A stretch of DNA of 64,000 nucleotides from CAKOSP01 sp964369845. Its GTDB lineage: Bacteria; Bacillota_I; Bacilli_A; RF39; UBA660. Shown here one piece after another: positions 8,631 to 17,077 of the stretch. Location: assembly GCA_964369845.1 (NCBI GenBank), contig CAYJFJ010000001.1, forward strand, positions 46,643 to 110,642, in the 5' to 3' direction. The notes beneath the pieces are model-generated. The model saw only the letters and a list, made by a program, of their open reading frames with translations. It was not told the DNA's origin and ran no database searches. Position 1 is the stretch's first letter; every line of letters starts with the position of its first letter. The position numbers and the translations under genes are program-made.

Positions 8631-10046
8631 ATGACGAAGAAAAAAGAACTAGTAAAAAACACAGCTATAATATTTATAGGAAGAATGTTTACACAGTTAT
8701 TAACAATATTAATGCTTCCTCTTTACACATCTTACTTAATTACAGCAGAATATGGATATGTAGATTTAGTACTAAGTTATATAACGTTAGTAGTGCCTAT
8801 AGTTATTTTACAGCTAGATGCTGGAGTTTTTAGATTTTTAATTAGTAACAGAGGAAAAGAAGAAGAAACAAATAAAGTTATAAGTTCAACAGTTAGTGTG
8901 CTTTTAAAAACTGTATTAACTGCAAGTTTAGTTTATATAGCTTTAATGCAGTTTATTAATATTGACTTTAAGTATTATATATTAGTGTGCGCTATAACTA
9001 GTTTAACTTCAAGTTGTATGCAACAAATTTCTAGAGGTCTTGGTAACAATTTACAATTTTCTATTGCAAGTGTATTAACAGGTATAACAACAATAGGATT
9101 AAATATATATTTTATAGTATTTTTAAATATGGGTGCTTTAGGTATGATTTTAGCACTTACTTTAGCAAATCTTTTATGTACAGTATATTTATTTTTCATA
9201 CTAAAAACTCATAAAAAAATAAAGTTAAAATATATAGATAAAAAAATGACAAAAGATTTATTAAGTTATTCAATGCCACTTATACCAAATAGTATTTCAT
9301 GGTGGATTGTAAATATAAGTGATAGAACAATAATAACGGCATTTTTAAGTGTAAGTGCCAATGGTATATACGCTATTGCAAATAAATTTCCATCAATATT
9401 AAATTCTATATTAGGTATATTTTCAATGTCATGGACAGAATCAGCGTCACTTCATATAGATGCAGAAGACAAAGATGAATTTTTTACAGCAACAGTAAAT
9501 ACTTCGATTAGATTTTTTGGTTGTATGGCGCTTGGTATAATTACATGTTTACCATTTGTATTTCCAATATTAATTGATAGTGCATATTCTGATGCATACA
9601 ACTATGTTCCAATACTTATTTTAGCAGCACTTTTCAATATGTTTGTAATAAATTACAGTGCAATATATATAGCAAAAAAATTAACAAAGCAAGTAATGTA
9701 TACTTCAATAGTATCAGCTGCTATTAATATAATACTAAATTTACTTTTTATAAATTTAATAGGTCTGTATGCAGCAAGTATTTCAACTGCAGTATCGTAT
9801 GCGTTGATGGCTTTATATAGAGCAAAAGATGTTAAAAAATATGTTAATATAAAGTATGAATATAAATATATATTATTGATATTAATTATGTTTGTAGTTT
9901 CAACAACTATATTTTATTTCAAAATTACAGCACTAGATATTATAAATTTAATAATGGTAGTAATAATTAGTTACTTACTTAATAAAGATATGGCTTTAAA
10001 AGTATTAAATAAATTTTTAAATAAATTTCTAAGAAAGAAAGTGTAA
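8631..10046 (+). CDS. Wzx-like oligosaccharide flippase (MOP superfamily)
   Basis: 471 residues with about 12-14 hydrophobic helices, the usual size for polysaccharide-specific MOP exporters. The N-terminus (KNTAIIFIGRMFTQLLTILMLP) and the internal SYSMPLIPNSISWWIVNISD stretch are typical of the RfbX/Wzx family, which flips undecaprenyl-linked repeat units across the membrane. It opens the polysaccharide region and is 4 bp from the VanZ-like gene, so the three genes to 11848 probably form an operon. The second, ABC-type exporter downstream suggests two different glycans (inference). Confidence 0.9.
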   Translation: MTKKKELVKNTAIIFIGRMFTQLLTILMLPLYTSYLITAEYGYVDLVLSYITLVVPIVILQLDAGVFRFLISNRGKEEETNKVISSTVSVLLKTVLTASLVYIALMQFINIDFKYYILVCAITSLTSSCMQQISRGLGNNLQFSIASVLTGITTIGLNIYFIVFLNMGALGMILALTLANLLCTVYLFFILKTHKKIKLKYIDKKMTKDLLSYSMPLIPNSISWWIVNISDRTIITAFLSVSANGIYAIANKFPSILNSILGIFSMSWTESASLHIDAEDKDEFFTATVNTSIRFFGCMALGIITCLPFVFPILIDSAYSDAYNYVPILILAALFNMFVINYSAIYIAKKLTKQVMYTSIVSAAINIILNLLFINLIGLYAASISTAVSYALMALYRAKDVKKYVNIKYEYKYILLILIMFVVSTTIFYFKITALDIINLIMVVIISYLLNKDMALKVLNKFLNKFLRKKV

Positions 10047-10050
10047 AAAA

Positions 10051-10482
10051 ATGAAAAGGGTTTTATTGATTAGTGTGTTACTTATATATATGGGGATTAT
10101 TTTTTATTTTTCACATCAAACAGGAGTTTCTTCACAAAGTAGCAGTGATATTTTAGTAGATGGTTATGTTAATATACTAAATAGTAATTTAGATTTAGAA
10201 GTAGTATCTTTAGTAATAAGAAAATCTGCTCACTTTATATCATTTGGAATTTTAGCAAGTGTAATGTTTTTTACATTAAAAAGTTTTAAAGTAAATATTT
10301 TAAAAAACATAATAATAAGTTTTATATTTACTGCTTTTTATGCTGCAACTGATGAATTTCATCAAACTTTTATAATAGGTAGAAGTGGAGAAGTAAAAGA
10401 TGTATTAATTGATTCAATGGGAGCAATATTTTTCTTACTAGTATTATATTTAATTTACAGGAGAAGATATGATAAATGTTAG
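10051..10482 (+). CDS. VanZ-like family membrane protein
   Basis: 143 residues with about four membrane helices. The family pattern is clear: FYFSHQTG..S..SS near the N-terminus, RKSAHFISFGILA in helix 2, and TDEFHQTFIIGRSGEVKDVLIDSMGA before the last helix. VanZ-like proteins are named after the teicoplanin-resistance protein, but most are of unknown function and lie in cell-envelope loci. Its 3' end overlaps the next LCP gene by 14 bp, suggesting translational coupling. Confidence 0.88.
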   Translation: MKRVLLISVLLIYMGIIFYFSHQTGVSSQSSSDILVDGYVNILNSNLDLEVVSLVIRKSAHFISFGILASVMFFTLKSFKVNILKNIIISFIFTAFYAATDEFHQTFIIGRSGEVKDVLIDSMGAIFFLLVLYLIYRRRYDKC

Positions 10483-11848
10483 TTATTTTAATATGGTAGT
10501 GACAACACTACTAAGTATATATGCATTTTTCTTATTAAAATCAATAATTCCAATATATTATTTAATTATATTTTTAATTATAGTTTTAATTATACTGGTA
10601 GTAAATTATAAGTTAATACATAAGTATAAGAAAAAAAGATGGATGAGATTACTTCTTATTTTTCCAACAGTAATAATTATAGCCTTAGAGTTTTATGTGT
10701 TAGTTCAGCTAGATAATTTGACTACATTTTTAGATTTCATTACAAATGATCACGTTGAAATAGATAATTTTAATTTATTAACTTTAAAAAGTAATGATGA
10801 AGAAATGGACTCGGGAGATAAAATTGGTATATATGTATCAAAAAAAGAAACATATACAGAAGCAATAAAATCACTATCGAGAAAATACAATCAAACTCTA
10901 AAAATGTATTATTCATACGACGATTTATTTGCAGATTTATATTCAGGAGAAATAAATTATGTTTATGCAAATGAAGGTGAGTGGCAAATAGTAATTTCTA
11001 GTGAAGAAGCAAGATATTTTGATTTAAAAATAATAGATGAATTTGTAGTAGAAACAAAAATAGATGTAGTTCCAAGAGAATTTGATATTACGAGTGAATC
11101 ATTTATAGTATATTTAAGTGGAATAGATAGTTCAGGAGAAATTTTAACAAATACACCAAGTGATTTAAATATGCTTTTAGTAATAAATCCAAATACTAAA
11201 GAAATATTAACAGTAAGTATTCCTCAAAACTATTTTGTACTTTTGCCTACATATAAAGCAAAAGATAAATTAACTAATGTTGGAGTATATGGAATAAATG
11301 AAAGTATGTTAGCAATAGAAAATTTGCTTGATACTGAAATAGATTATTTTTTAAGAGTAAATTTTAGTGGATTAGTTTCGCTAGTTGATACTCTAGGTGG
11401 AATTGATGTTTATTCAGAATATAGTTTTAAAACAGATAATTATAAATTTAGTACTGGAATAAATCATTTAACTGGCTTAGAAGCTTTAGAATTCAGTAGA
11501 GAAATAGATAGTTTTAGCACAGAAGATAGACAGCGTGTTAAAAATATGCAGGCAGTAGTAGAAGCAGTAGTAAATAAGTTATCATCAAGTTTTGTATATT
11601 TAAATTCATATGATGAAATATTATCATCTCTTGAAGAAAATATAAGTACAAATATGCCAAGTGAAAATATAATAAAATTAATAAACATGCAGCTAAGTGA
11701 ATTAAGTTCGTGGCAAATAGAAAGTTATAGTTTAAATGGATCTGACTCAGGCCAAAGTACATTTTTGACTAATCAAATAAAAGAAGTAATACTTCCAAGT
11801 GTAGATACAATCATTATAGCAAAAGATAAAATAAAAAATGCTTCTTAA
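10469..11848 (+). CDS. LCP-family protein with altered active site
   Basis: 459 residues: three hydrophobic helices (about 1-95), the same soluble module as the first LCP protein (KIGIYVSKKETYTEAIKSL, about 115-205) and an LCP fold (about 215-400). Key positions are changed: the canonical SIPRD is SIPQN (Gln253), the RxR of the YaRnR motif is reduced to SREID, and the usual GRxxRQ is EDRQR. Conserved framework such as SLVDTLGGIDV and IDYFLRVNFSGL remains. It is therefore either an LCP enzyme with modified pyrophosphate binding or a non-catalytic partner. The ATG has AGGAGA five bases upstream. Confidence 0.85.
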   Translation: MINVSYFNMVVTTLLSIYAFFLLKSIIPIYYLIIFLIIVLIILVVNYKLIHKYKKKRWMRLLLIFPTVIIIALEFYVLVQLDNLTTFLDFITNDHVEIDNFNLLTLKSNDEEMDSGDKIGIYVSKKETYTEAIKSLSRKYNQTLKMYYSYDDLFADLYSGEINYVYANEGEWQIVISSEEARYFDLKIIDEFVVETKIDVVPREFDITSESFIVYLSGIDSSGEILTNTPSDLNMLLVINPNTKEILTVSIPQNYFVLLPTYKAKDKLTNVGVYGINESMLAIENLLDTEIDYFLRVNFSGLVSLVDTLGGIDVYSEYSFKTDNYKFSTGINHLTGLEALEFSREIDSFSTEDRQRVKNMQAVVEAVVNKLSSSFVYLNSYDEILSSLEENISTNMPSENIIKLINMQLSELSSWQIESYSLNGSDSGQSTFLTNQIKEVILPSVDTIIIAKDKIKNAS

Positions 11849-11858
11849 AATTTAATAA

Positions 11859-12014
11859 AAGATAAATAAGCATATAATATACATTGCAAAGAAATTAATA
11901 GTGTTTATAACATTAACTAAAGTAGATAATATAAGTAATTATGATGTAATTAGTGCATTAGTTACAGATAAAACGGCACTGATCAGAAAAACGAATCATG
12001 TTTTAATGGAATAA
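11859..12014 (+). pseudogene. Short open stretch resembling a P-type ATPase phosphorylation region (remnant)
   Basis: The roughly 300-bp gap between the LCP and wecA-like genes holds no intact gene. One frame stays open for 51 codons and reads IAKKLIVFITLTKVDNISNY followed by a VISALVTDKT stretch. The spacing around DKT is like the DKTGTLT phosphorylation motif of P-type ATPases, but GTLT is replaced by ALIR. No start codon or RBS fits. This is a tentative remnant only; chance similarity is possible. Confidence 0.22.
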
Positions 12015-12025
12015 TTCAGTAAAAT

Positions 12026-12062
12026 AAGCTCTATATTACAAATGTAATATGGAGCTTTTAAA
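12026..12062 (+). terminator. Strong rho-independent terminator
   Basis: AAGCTCTATATTAC and GTAATATGGAGCTT form a 14-bp stem (one T-G pair) with an AAAT loop, then a short T-run. It separates the flippase/LCP operon from the wecA-like gene. Confidence 0.75.
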
Positions 12063-12144
12063 ATTGTAAAGTATTAATAACTTATATATTTTACTTTTTT
12101 TTTACAATTATATAAGTTATAATAACTATAAGGAGTAAAAAAAG

Positions 12145-13206
12145 ATGAATATATTAAACAACGAATCATTAGTTTTGATTTTTATAATAACACTTACATT
12201 CAGTTTTTTATTTACATTTGTAGTTAAAAAATTGGCATTTCATGTGGGGGCACTTGACATGCCAAATGAAAGAAAAGTGCATAAAAAGCCTATGCCTAGA
12301 TTAGGAGGCTTAGCAATATTCTCATCATTTTTACTAGGACTTTTAATACATGGTAATTTATCAGAAGAGATAGTAGCAATTTTAATAGGTGCTTTTATAA
12401 TAGTAATAGTAGGTATTTTTGATGATATAAAACCTGTAAAAGCAAGATATAAAATAATATTTCAAGTAATAGCATCATTTATAGTAATATATTTTGGTAA
12501 TATATATATTGACGAAATAAGTTTACTAGGTTGGGTTATGACTTTTAATTATTTCTGGTCATTTGTAATATCTATGGCATTTATGCTAGGTATAACAAAC
12601 TCAATAAACTTAATAGATGGACTTGATGGACTAGCAGCTGGAGTATCTACAATTTATTTTGGAACGATTTTAGTTATTGCTACAATACTTAATATGTTTG
12701 GAGGATTAGATATATTAATATGTGTAATAATGCTTGGAGCAACACTAGGATTTTTAGTACATAATTTCCCGCCGGCGAAAATATTTATGGGAGACGTAGG
12801 AAGTTTATTTCTAGGTTACATCATTTCAGTAGTAGCACTTTTAGGATTTAAAATTACTACAATAACAACTTTATTTATACCAATTTTAATTTTAGCAATT
12901 CCAATATTCGATACACTTTTAGCAATTTTCAGAAGACTTTTAAATCATAAAAGTTTAGGAGAGGCAGATAAAGAACATTTTCATCATCAATTATTAAAAT
13001 TGAAATTTACTAACAAAGCAAGTATTTTAATTATATATGCAATTAATATTATGTTTGCATCAGTTTCAGTATTTTATATACTAGGTGATGGAGAAATAGC
13101 AATGAGCATTTATATAATATTAATGATATTATTACTATTTGTAGTTTTAAAAACTAACATATTATTTGCAAAAAAAGAAAATAAAATAAAAAAAATCAAA
13201 AAGTGA
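12145..13206 (+). CDS. Undecaprenyl-phosphate N-acetylglucosaminyl 1-phosphate transferase (WecA/TagO/MraY family)
   Basis: 353 residues with about ten or eleven membrane helices. It transfers a sugar-1-phosphate from a UDP-sugar to undecaprenyl phosphate, the priming step for teichoic acid or polysaccharide. The family motifs are present: VHKKPMPRLGG, GIFDD (Mg-binding Asp pair), NSINLIDGLDGLAAG, FPPAKIFMGDVGSLFLGY and a His cluster KEHFHHQLLKL. The latter and the length fit WecA/TagO better than MraY. AAGGAG precedes the ATG, and TATAAT is present at about 12115. It likely supplies the lipid primer for the glycans made by the following genes. Confidence 0.9.
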   Translation: MNILNNESLVLIFIITLTFSFLFTFVVKKLAFHVGALDMPNERKVHKKPMPRLGGLAIFSSFLLGLLIHGNLSEEIVAILIGAFIIVIVGIFDDIKPVKARYKIIFQVIASFIVIYFGNIYIDEISLLGWVMTFNYFWSFVISMAFMLGITNSINLIDGLDGLAAGVSTIYFGTILVIATILNMFGGLDILICVIMLGATLGFLVHNFPPAKIFMGDVGSLFLGYIISVVALLGFKITTITTLFIPILILAIPIFDTLLAIFRRLLNHKSLGEADKEHFHHQLLKLKFTNKASILIIYAINIMFASVSVFYILGDGEIAMSIYIILMILLLFVVLKTNILFAKKENKIKKIKK

Positions 13207-13213
13207 AGATACT

Positions 13214-13378
13214 ATGACTAACTATAATTTCATATTTAATGACATAGTTAAGTATGGACAAGAAGTATTATATTCGAAAGAAAAAAATGTGATATTTCCT
13301 GTCTATGAATATTGTGAAAATTCTGAGTTTGAAAAATTTATTTTTGAAAAAGAATTTGAAGCAAAAGAAAGAGAGTAA
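13214..13378 (+). CDS. Small ORF, 54 residues, unknown
   Basis: A 54-codon ORF beginning MTNYNFIFNDIVKYG and ending in charged Glu/Lys residues, 7 bp after the wecA-like stop. There is only a weak purine-rich RBS (AAGTGAAG). No membrane segment or motif. Together with the next ORF it fills most of a 439-bp gap between larger genes. It could be a real small gene or a remnant. Confidence 0.4.
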   Translation: MTNYNFIFNDIVKYGQEVLYSKEKNVIFPVYEYCENSEFEKFIFEKEFEAKERE

Positions 13379-13386
13379 TATTACAA

Positions 13387-13500
13387 ATGGAAAATGCAGT
13401 TATGTCAAAAGAAGATAAAGAACTACAAACATTTGAAGAATATGAGCAAAAAGAAAAATTAAAACATGAAGATAGTAGTTATACAAGAAAAAGAGTTTAA
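13387..13500 (+). CDS. Small ORF, 37 residues, highly charged
   Basis: A 37-codon ORF starting MENAVMSKEDKELQ, rich in Glu and Lys, 8 bp after the preceding small ORF. A terminator follows immediately, which supports a transcribed two-gene unit. GAGAG lies 12 bases upstream, a weak RBS. Function unknown. Confidence 0.35.
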   Translation: MENAVMSKEDKELQTFEEYEQKEKLKHEDSSYTRKRV

Positions 13501-13506
13501 ATAATT

Positions 13507-13534
13507 AATCCATTAATAAAAATGGGTTTTTATT
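13507..13534 (+). terminator. Terminator after the two small ORFs
   Basis: AATCCATT and AATGGGTT pair (one T-G) around an AATAAA loop, followed by TTTTATTTT. Confidence 0.6.
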
Positions 13535-13645
13535 TTGATAAAAAAATATTTTTTTATTGAAAAACAAAAATAAATTTAGTATTATTTATATATGTAGTCA
13601 AATATAGTTAGTTTATTTGATTATAAATATATACGAGGGTGGAAA

Positions 13646-13963
13646 ATGGAGAAAGTAGTAAAGTTATTGTATTTAAGAAATGAAGCTAAAGAAAATTTAG
13701 TAGAAATGAAAAAAATGCAAAACGAAGGATATTTAAATATATTTTCTTTTGATATAAAGAATTTTAATTTAAGTGATAGTCCTTCAGAAGCTGAGTTATT
13801 AACAGTAGAGTATATAGTTAATAAATTAGTAAGTTATAATCCTGATTTTATTTATAGAGCAGGAGAGATGATTGAAGTAAATAAAGAAACTATTAAAAGC
13901 GATATTTTATGGTCAATTTATTTAGAAAGAAATCAAAATATTAATTCAGGGAAGGAAAGATAA
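13646..13963 (+). CDS. Unknown 105-residue protein upstream of rmlC
   Basis: A soluble 105-residue protein, MEKVVKLLYLRNEAKENLVE at the N-terminus, mostly helical by composition, no Cys, no membrane segment, no motif I recognise. GAGGGTGG gives a good RBS. The stop is 4 bp before the rmlC start, so it is co-transcribed with the rhamnose genes, but its role there is not evident from sequence. Confidence 0.75.
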   Translation: MEKVVKLLYLRNEAKENLVEMKKMQNEGYLNIFSFDIKNFNLSDSPSEAELLTVEYIVNKLVSYNPDFIYRAGEMIEVNKETIKSDILWSIYLERNQNINSGKER

Positions 13964-13967
13964 AAAA

Positions 13968-14576
13968 ATGAATGTAATAGAAACAGGTTTAAAAGATTGT
14001 TATATAATAGAACCAAAAGTATTTGGAGACCATAGAGGGTACTTTATGGAAACATATAATGAAAAAACGTTAAAAGAAAATAATTTAAAATATCATTTCG
14101 TACAAGGAAATGAATCATTTACAGAAAAAAAAGGAACATTTAGAGGTTTACATTTTCAAAAAGATCCTCATTCACAAGCTAAACTTGTAAGAGCTACTAG
14201 TGGTGAGGCTATGGTAATAATAGTAGACTTAAGAAAAGATAGTCCAACATATAAAGGTGTAAAAAAAGTAGTAGTTACTGCTGAAAATAAAAGACAAGTA
14301 ATTGTACCTAGAGGATTTGCTCACGGATTTTTAACATTAACAGATAATGTAACATATTCTTATCAAGTTGATAATGCATATAACTATGAAGCTGACAGTG
14401 GTATAAATGTTAATTCTGAAGAGTTAGATTTAGGTTTTGATTTTGAAAATCTAATATTATCAGAAAAAGATATAAATTCACAATCACTAAAAGATTATGA
14501 TGAAAACTATTATGGATTTACTATGGGAAGTGTATATCCAGTATCTACAGCATGTTATGTAAGAGCGAGAAAATAA
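13968..14576 (+). CDS. rmlC: dTDP-4-dehydrorhamnose 3,5-epimerase
   Basis: Third step of dTDP-L-rhamnose synthesis: epimerises C3 and C5 of dTDP-4-keto-6-deoxyglucose. The cupin fold motifs are clear: DHRGYFMETY, QGNESFTEKKGTFRGLHFQKDP (catalytic His region), KLVRATSGEAMVIIVDLRKDSPTY, VPRGFAHGF (second catalytic region) and YSYQVDNAYN with a Tyr where the family has its base/acid partner. 202 residues against about 180-190 in typical RmlC; the extra is at the C-terminus. RmlA follows after 1 bp. RmlB and RmlD are not in this window. Confidence 0.92.
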   Translation: MNVIETGLKDCYIIEPKVFGDHRGYFMETYNEKTLKENNLKYHFVQGNESFTEKKGTFRGLHFQKDPHSQAKLVRATSGEAMVIIVDLRKDSPTYKGVKKVVVTAENKRQVIVPRGFAHGFLTLTDNVTYSYQVDNAYNYEADSGINVNSEELDLGFDFENLILSEKDINSQSLKDYDENYYGFTMGSVYPVSTACYVRARK

Positions 14577-14577
14577 G

Positions 14578-15471
14578 ATGAAAGGTATAGTATTAGCTGG
14601 GGGTAGCGGAACGAGATTATATCCCATAACAGAAGGAGTAAGTAAACAATTATTACCAGTTTATGATAAGCCAATGATATATTATCCTATTTCTACTTTG
14701 ATGTTAGCAGGAATAAAAGATATACTAATTATAACAACACCGGAAGACCAAAATTCATTCGTAAGATTACTTGGAGATGGAAGTAAATATGGTATAAATT
14801 TAAAATACGAAGTGCAACCGGAACCAAAAGGATTGGCTCAAGCATTTACTATTGGAGAAAGTTTCATTGGTAATGACACATGTGCTATGGTACTGGGAGA
14901 TAATTTATTTTACGGAGCAGGATTTTCAGGTATAATGAAAAATGCAGTTTTATCAGCGGAAAATAACAAATCAACAGTATTTGGGTTTGATGTTAAGGAT
15001 CCACAAAGATTTGGAATTATGGAAGTTGATGAAAATAAAAATATAATTTCAGTAGAAGAAAAACCCAAAAATCCTAAATCGAATCTTGCAATAGTGGGAT
15101 TATATTTTTATCCAAAAGATGTAGCATATATGGCAAAAAATGTAGAACCTTCAGCAAGAGGAGAGGTGGAAATTACTACTTTAAATGATATGTATCTTCA
15201 AGAGCAAAAGTTAAAAGGAGAAATATTACCAGAAGGATTTTCGTGGTATGATACTGGAACATTTGACAGTCTGATTGAAGCAGGTCAAGCAGTGAAGGCA
15301 ATTCAAGATAATAGAGGTAAGGTAATTTCATGTTTAGAAGAAATAGCTTATAATAATAATTGGCTATCAAAAGAAGATTTAGAAATAAGAGCAGAACTTT
15401 TAAAGAAAAATAGTTATGGTCAATATTTAGAAACAATTACAAATAATAAATATCAAAGAATCAGAAAATAA
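14578..15471 (+). CDS. rmlA: Glucose-1-phosphate thymidylyltransferase
   Basis: First step of dTDP-L-rhamnose synthesis: glucose-1-phosphate + dTTP to dTDP-glucose + PPi. 297 residues, normal for the family. The nucleotidyltransferase signature GIVLAGGSGTRLYPIT is at residues 3-18, followed by KQLLPVYDKPMIYYP, the metal-binding LGDNLFYG and FDVKDPQRFGIMEV. It starts one base after the rmlC stop. The rhamnose produced would feed the rhamnosyltransferase-like enzyme at 19098-21098. Confidence 0.95.
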   Translation: MKGIVLAGGSGTRLYPITEGVSKQLLPVYDKPMIYYPISTLMLAGIKDILIITTPEDQNSFVRLLGDGSKYGINLKYEVQPEPKGLAQAFTIGESFIGNDTCAMVLGDNLFYGAGFSGIMKNAVLSAENNKSTVFGFDVKDPQRFGIMEVDENKNIISVEEKPKNPKSNLAIVGLYFYPKDVAYMAKNVEPSARGEVEITTLNDMYLQEQKLKGEILPEGFSWYDTGTFDSLIEAGQAVKAIQDNRGKVISCLEEIAYNNNWLSKEDLEIRAELLKKNSYGQYLETITNNKYQRIRK

Positions 15472-15478
15472 TTAATAT

Positions 15479-15501
15479 AAGCACTTTAAAGTGCTTTTTA
15501 T
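15479..15501 (+). terminator. Terminator after rmlA
   Basis: AAGCACTTTAAAGTGCTTTTT: a self-complementary stem followed by T-rich sequence, ending the rml unit. Confidence 0.75.
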
Positions 15502-15531
15502 TTGATTAAAGAAAGTGAATTATGATATAAT
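15502..15531 (+). promoter_or_regulatory. SigA-type promoter for the ABC exporter / glycosyltransferase operon
   Basis: TTGATT at 15502-15507 and TATAAT at 15526-15531 with an 18-bp spacer, just upstream of the Wzt-like gene. Confidence 0.6.
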
Positions 15532-15558
15532 TATTAAGAGAAATAAGGAGATAATGTA

Positions 15559-16296
15559 ATGGTTTCAGATAAAAATGCAATAGAAGTAAAAGATATGACT
15601 AAAGACTTTAAATTGTATTCAGATAAACCTCAAACTTTGAAAGAAAAGATAGTAAGAGGATTTAAAAATAAAACAGAAATAAGAACAGTTTTAAAAAATA
15701 TAAATTTAAATATAAAAAAAGGTGAAACAGTAGCTTTAATTGGAGTAAATGGTAGTGGTAAATCTACACTTTTAAAATTAATGACAAAAATTATTTATCC
15801 AAATAAAGGAACTTTGAAAACTTATGGTAAATTAACAAGTTTACTAGAACTTGGTGCTGGTTTTCATCCAGACTTTACAGGAAGAGAAAATATATATTTT
15901 AACGCTTCGATTTTTGGTTTAACAAGAAGTGAGATTGAAAGTAGAATAAATGACATTATAGAGTTTAGTGAATTAGGTAATTTTATAGATTCACCGATCA
16001 GAACATATTCATCAGGAATGTATATGAGACTTGCTTTTAGTGTAGCGATAAATGTAGATGCAGAAATACTTTTGATAGATGAAATTTTAGCAGTGGGAGA
16101 TCAACATTTCCAAGATAAATGTTTTCAAAAATTAGAAGATTTATCAAAAAGTGATAAAACTATTGTAATTGTATCTCATAGTTTAGCAGCAATGGAAAAA
16201 TTATGCGATAGAGCAATTTGGATTAACAATGGAGAAGTGGCTCAAGATGGGAATTTCAAAAAAGTTGTTGATGCTTATCTTAAGGAGTGTGCATAA
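15559..16296 (+). CDS. Polysaccharide ABC exporter, ATP-binding protein (Wzt/TagH type)
   Basis: 245 residues. Walker A GVNGSGKST at residues 62-70, signature YSSGMYMRLAF, Walker B ILLIDEILAVGD and the SHS switch are intact. The GRENIYFNASIFGL stretch is typical of the subfamily that exports O-antigen or teichoic acid. It lacks the C-terminal carbohydrate-binding domain of long Wzt proteins, so chain-length or end-group recognition is not built in. The permease gene follows with the stop and start overlapping (TAATG). Confidence 0.93.
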   Translation: MVSDKNAIEVKDMTKDFKLYSDKPQTLKEKIVRGFKNKTEIRTVLKNINLNIKKGETVALIGVNGSGKSTLLKLMTKIIYPNKGTLKTYGKLTSLLELGAGFHPDFTGRENIYFNASIFGLTRSEIESRINDIIEFSELGNFIDSPIRTYSSGMYMRLAFSVAINVDAEILLIDEILAVGDQHFQDKCFQKLEDLSKSDKTIVIVSHSLAAMEKLCDRAIWINNGEVAQDGNFKKVVDAYLKECA

Positions 16297-17069
16297 TGAA
16301 AATATTTAAAGAATTATTTCAATATAGAGAATTATTTAAAACAAATGTAAAAAAAGAAATTAGAGGAAAATATAAAGGGTCATTTTTAGGTGTATTATGG
16401 TCATTTATTAATCCACTTTTAATGGTTCTAGTTTACGCAATAGTATTTCCGTATATCATGAGAATAGAAACAGAAAATTATTTAATATTCTTAATATGTG
16501 GGGTAATACCGTGGAGTTTTTTTACACTTAGTTTATCACAAGGAACAACAACCATTACTAATAATGGGAATTTAATTAAGAAAGTTTATTTTCCAAGAGA
16601 AATATTACCAATTTCAGTAGTGAGTAGTACTGTTATTAATTTTTTGATATCGTGTATAATAATTTTATTGTTTGTTATATTTGGTGGTATTGGACTTTCA
16701 TGGCATTTAGCCTTCTTACCACTTATAGTAATAGTTCAATACATTCTTACATTGGGAATTGTATTTGTACTAAGTGCTATTAACGTTTATGTAAAAGATG
16801 TAGAATATATAGTAATGTTTATAATAAACTTAATGTTCTATGCAACTCCTGTGTTGTATACTACAGATACATTTAGTGGACCGATACTTTGGATATTTAA
16901 GCTTAATCCAATGGCACATTTAATAAATGCATATAGAGATATATTTTATTTACATCAAGTGCCGGAGTTATTAAATTTAGGAATTTTATTCATAATATCA
17001 ATAGTAATTTTATTGATAGGTTATAATATATTCAAAAAATTAGAAAAAAGATTTGCAGAAGAAATTTAG
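16296..17069 (+). CDS. Polysaccharide ABC exporter permease (Wzm/TagG type)
   Basis: 257 residues with six hydrophobic helices in an ABC-2 fold; LVRRDIKGRYKGS-like N-terminal motif (NVKKEIRGKYKGSFLGVLW) and PWSFFTLSLSQG. With the preceding ATPase it exports a completed undecaprenyl-linked glycan. I chose the ATG at 16296, which overlaps the upstream stop and has AAGGAG at a good distance, rather than a GTG nine bases earlier. Confidence 0.92.
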   Translation: MKIFKELFQYRELFKTNVKKEIRGKYKGSFLGVLWSFINPLLMVLVYAIVFPYIMRIETENYLIFLICGVIPWSFFTLSLSQGTTTITNNGNLIKKVYFPREILPISVVSSTVINFLISCIIILLFVIFGGIGLSWHLAFLPLIVIVQYILTLGIVFVLSAINVYVKDVEYIVMFIINLMFYATPVLYTTDTFSGPILWIFKLNPMAHLINAYRDIFYLHQVPELLNLGILFIISIVILLIGYNIFKKLEKRFAEEI

Positions 17070-17077
17070 GAGGAAAC

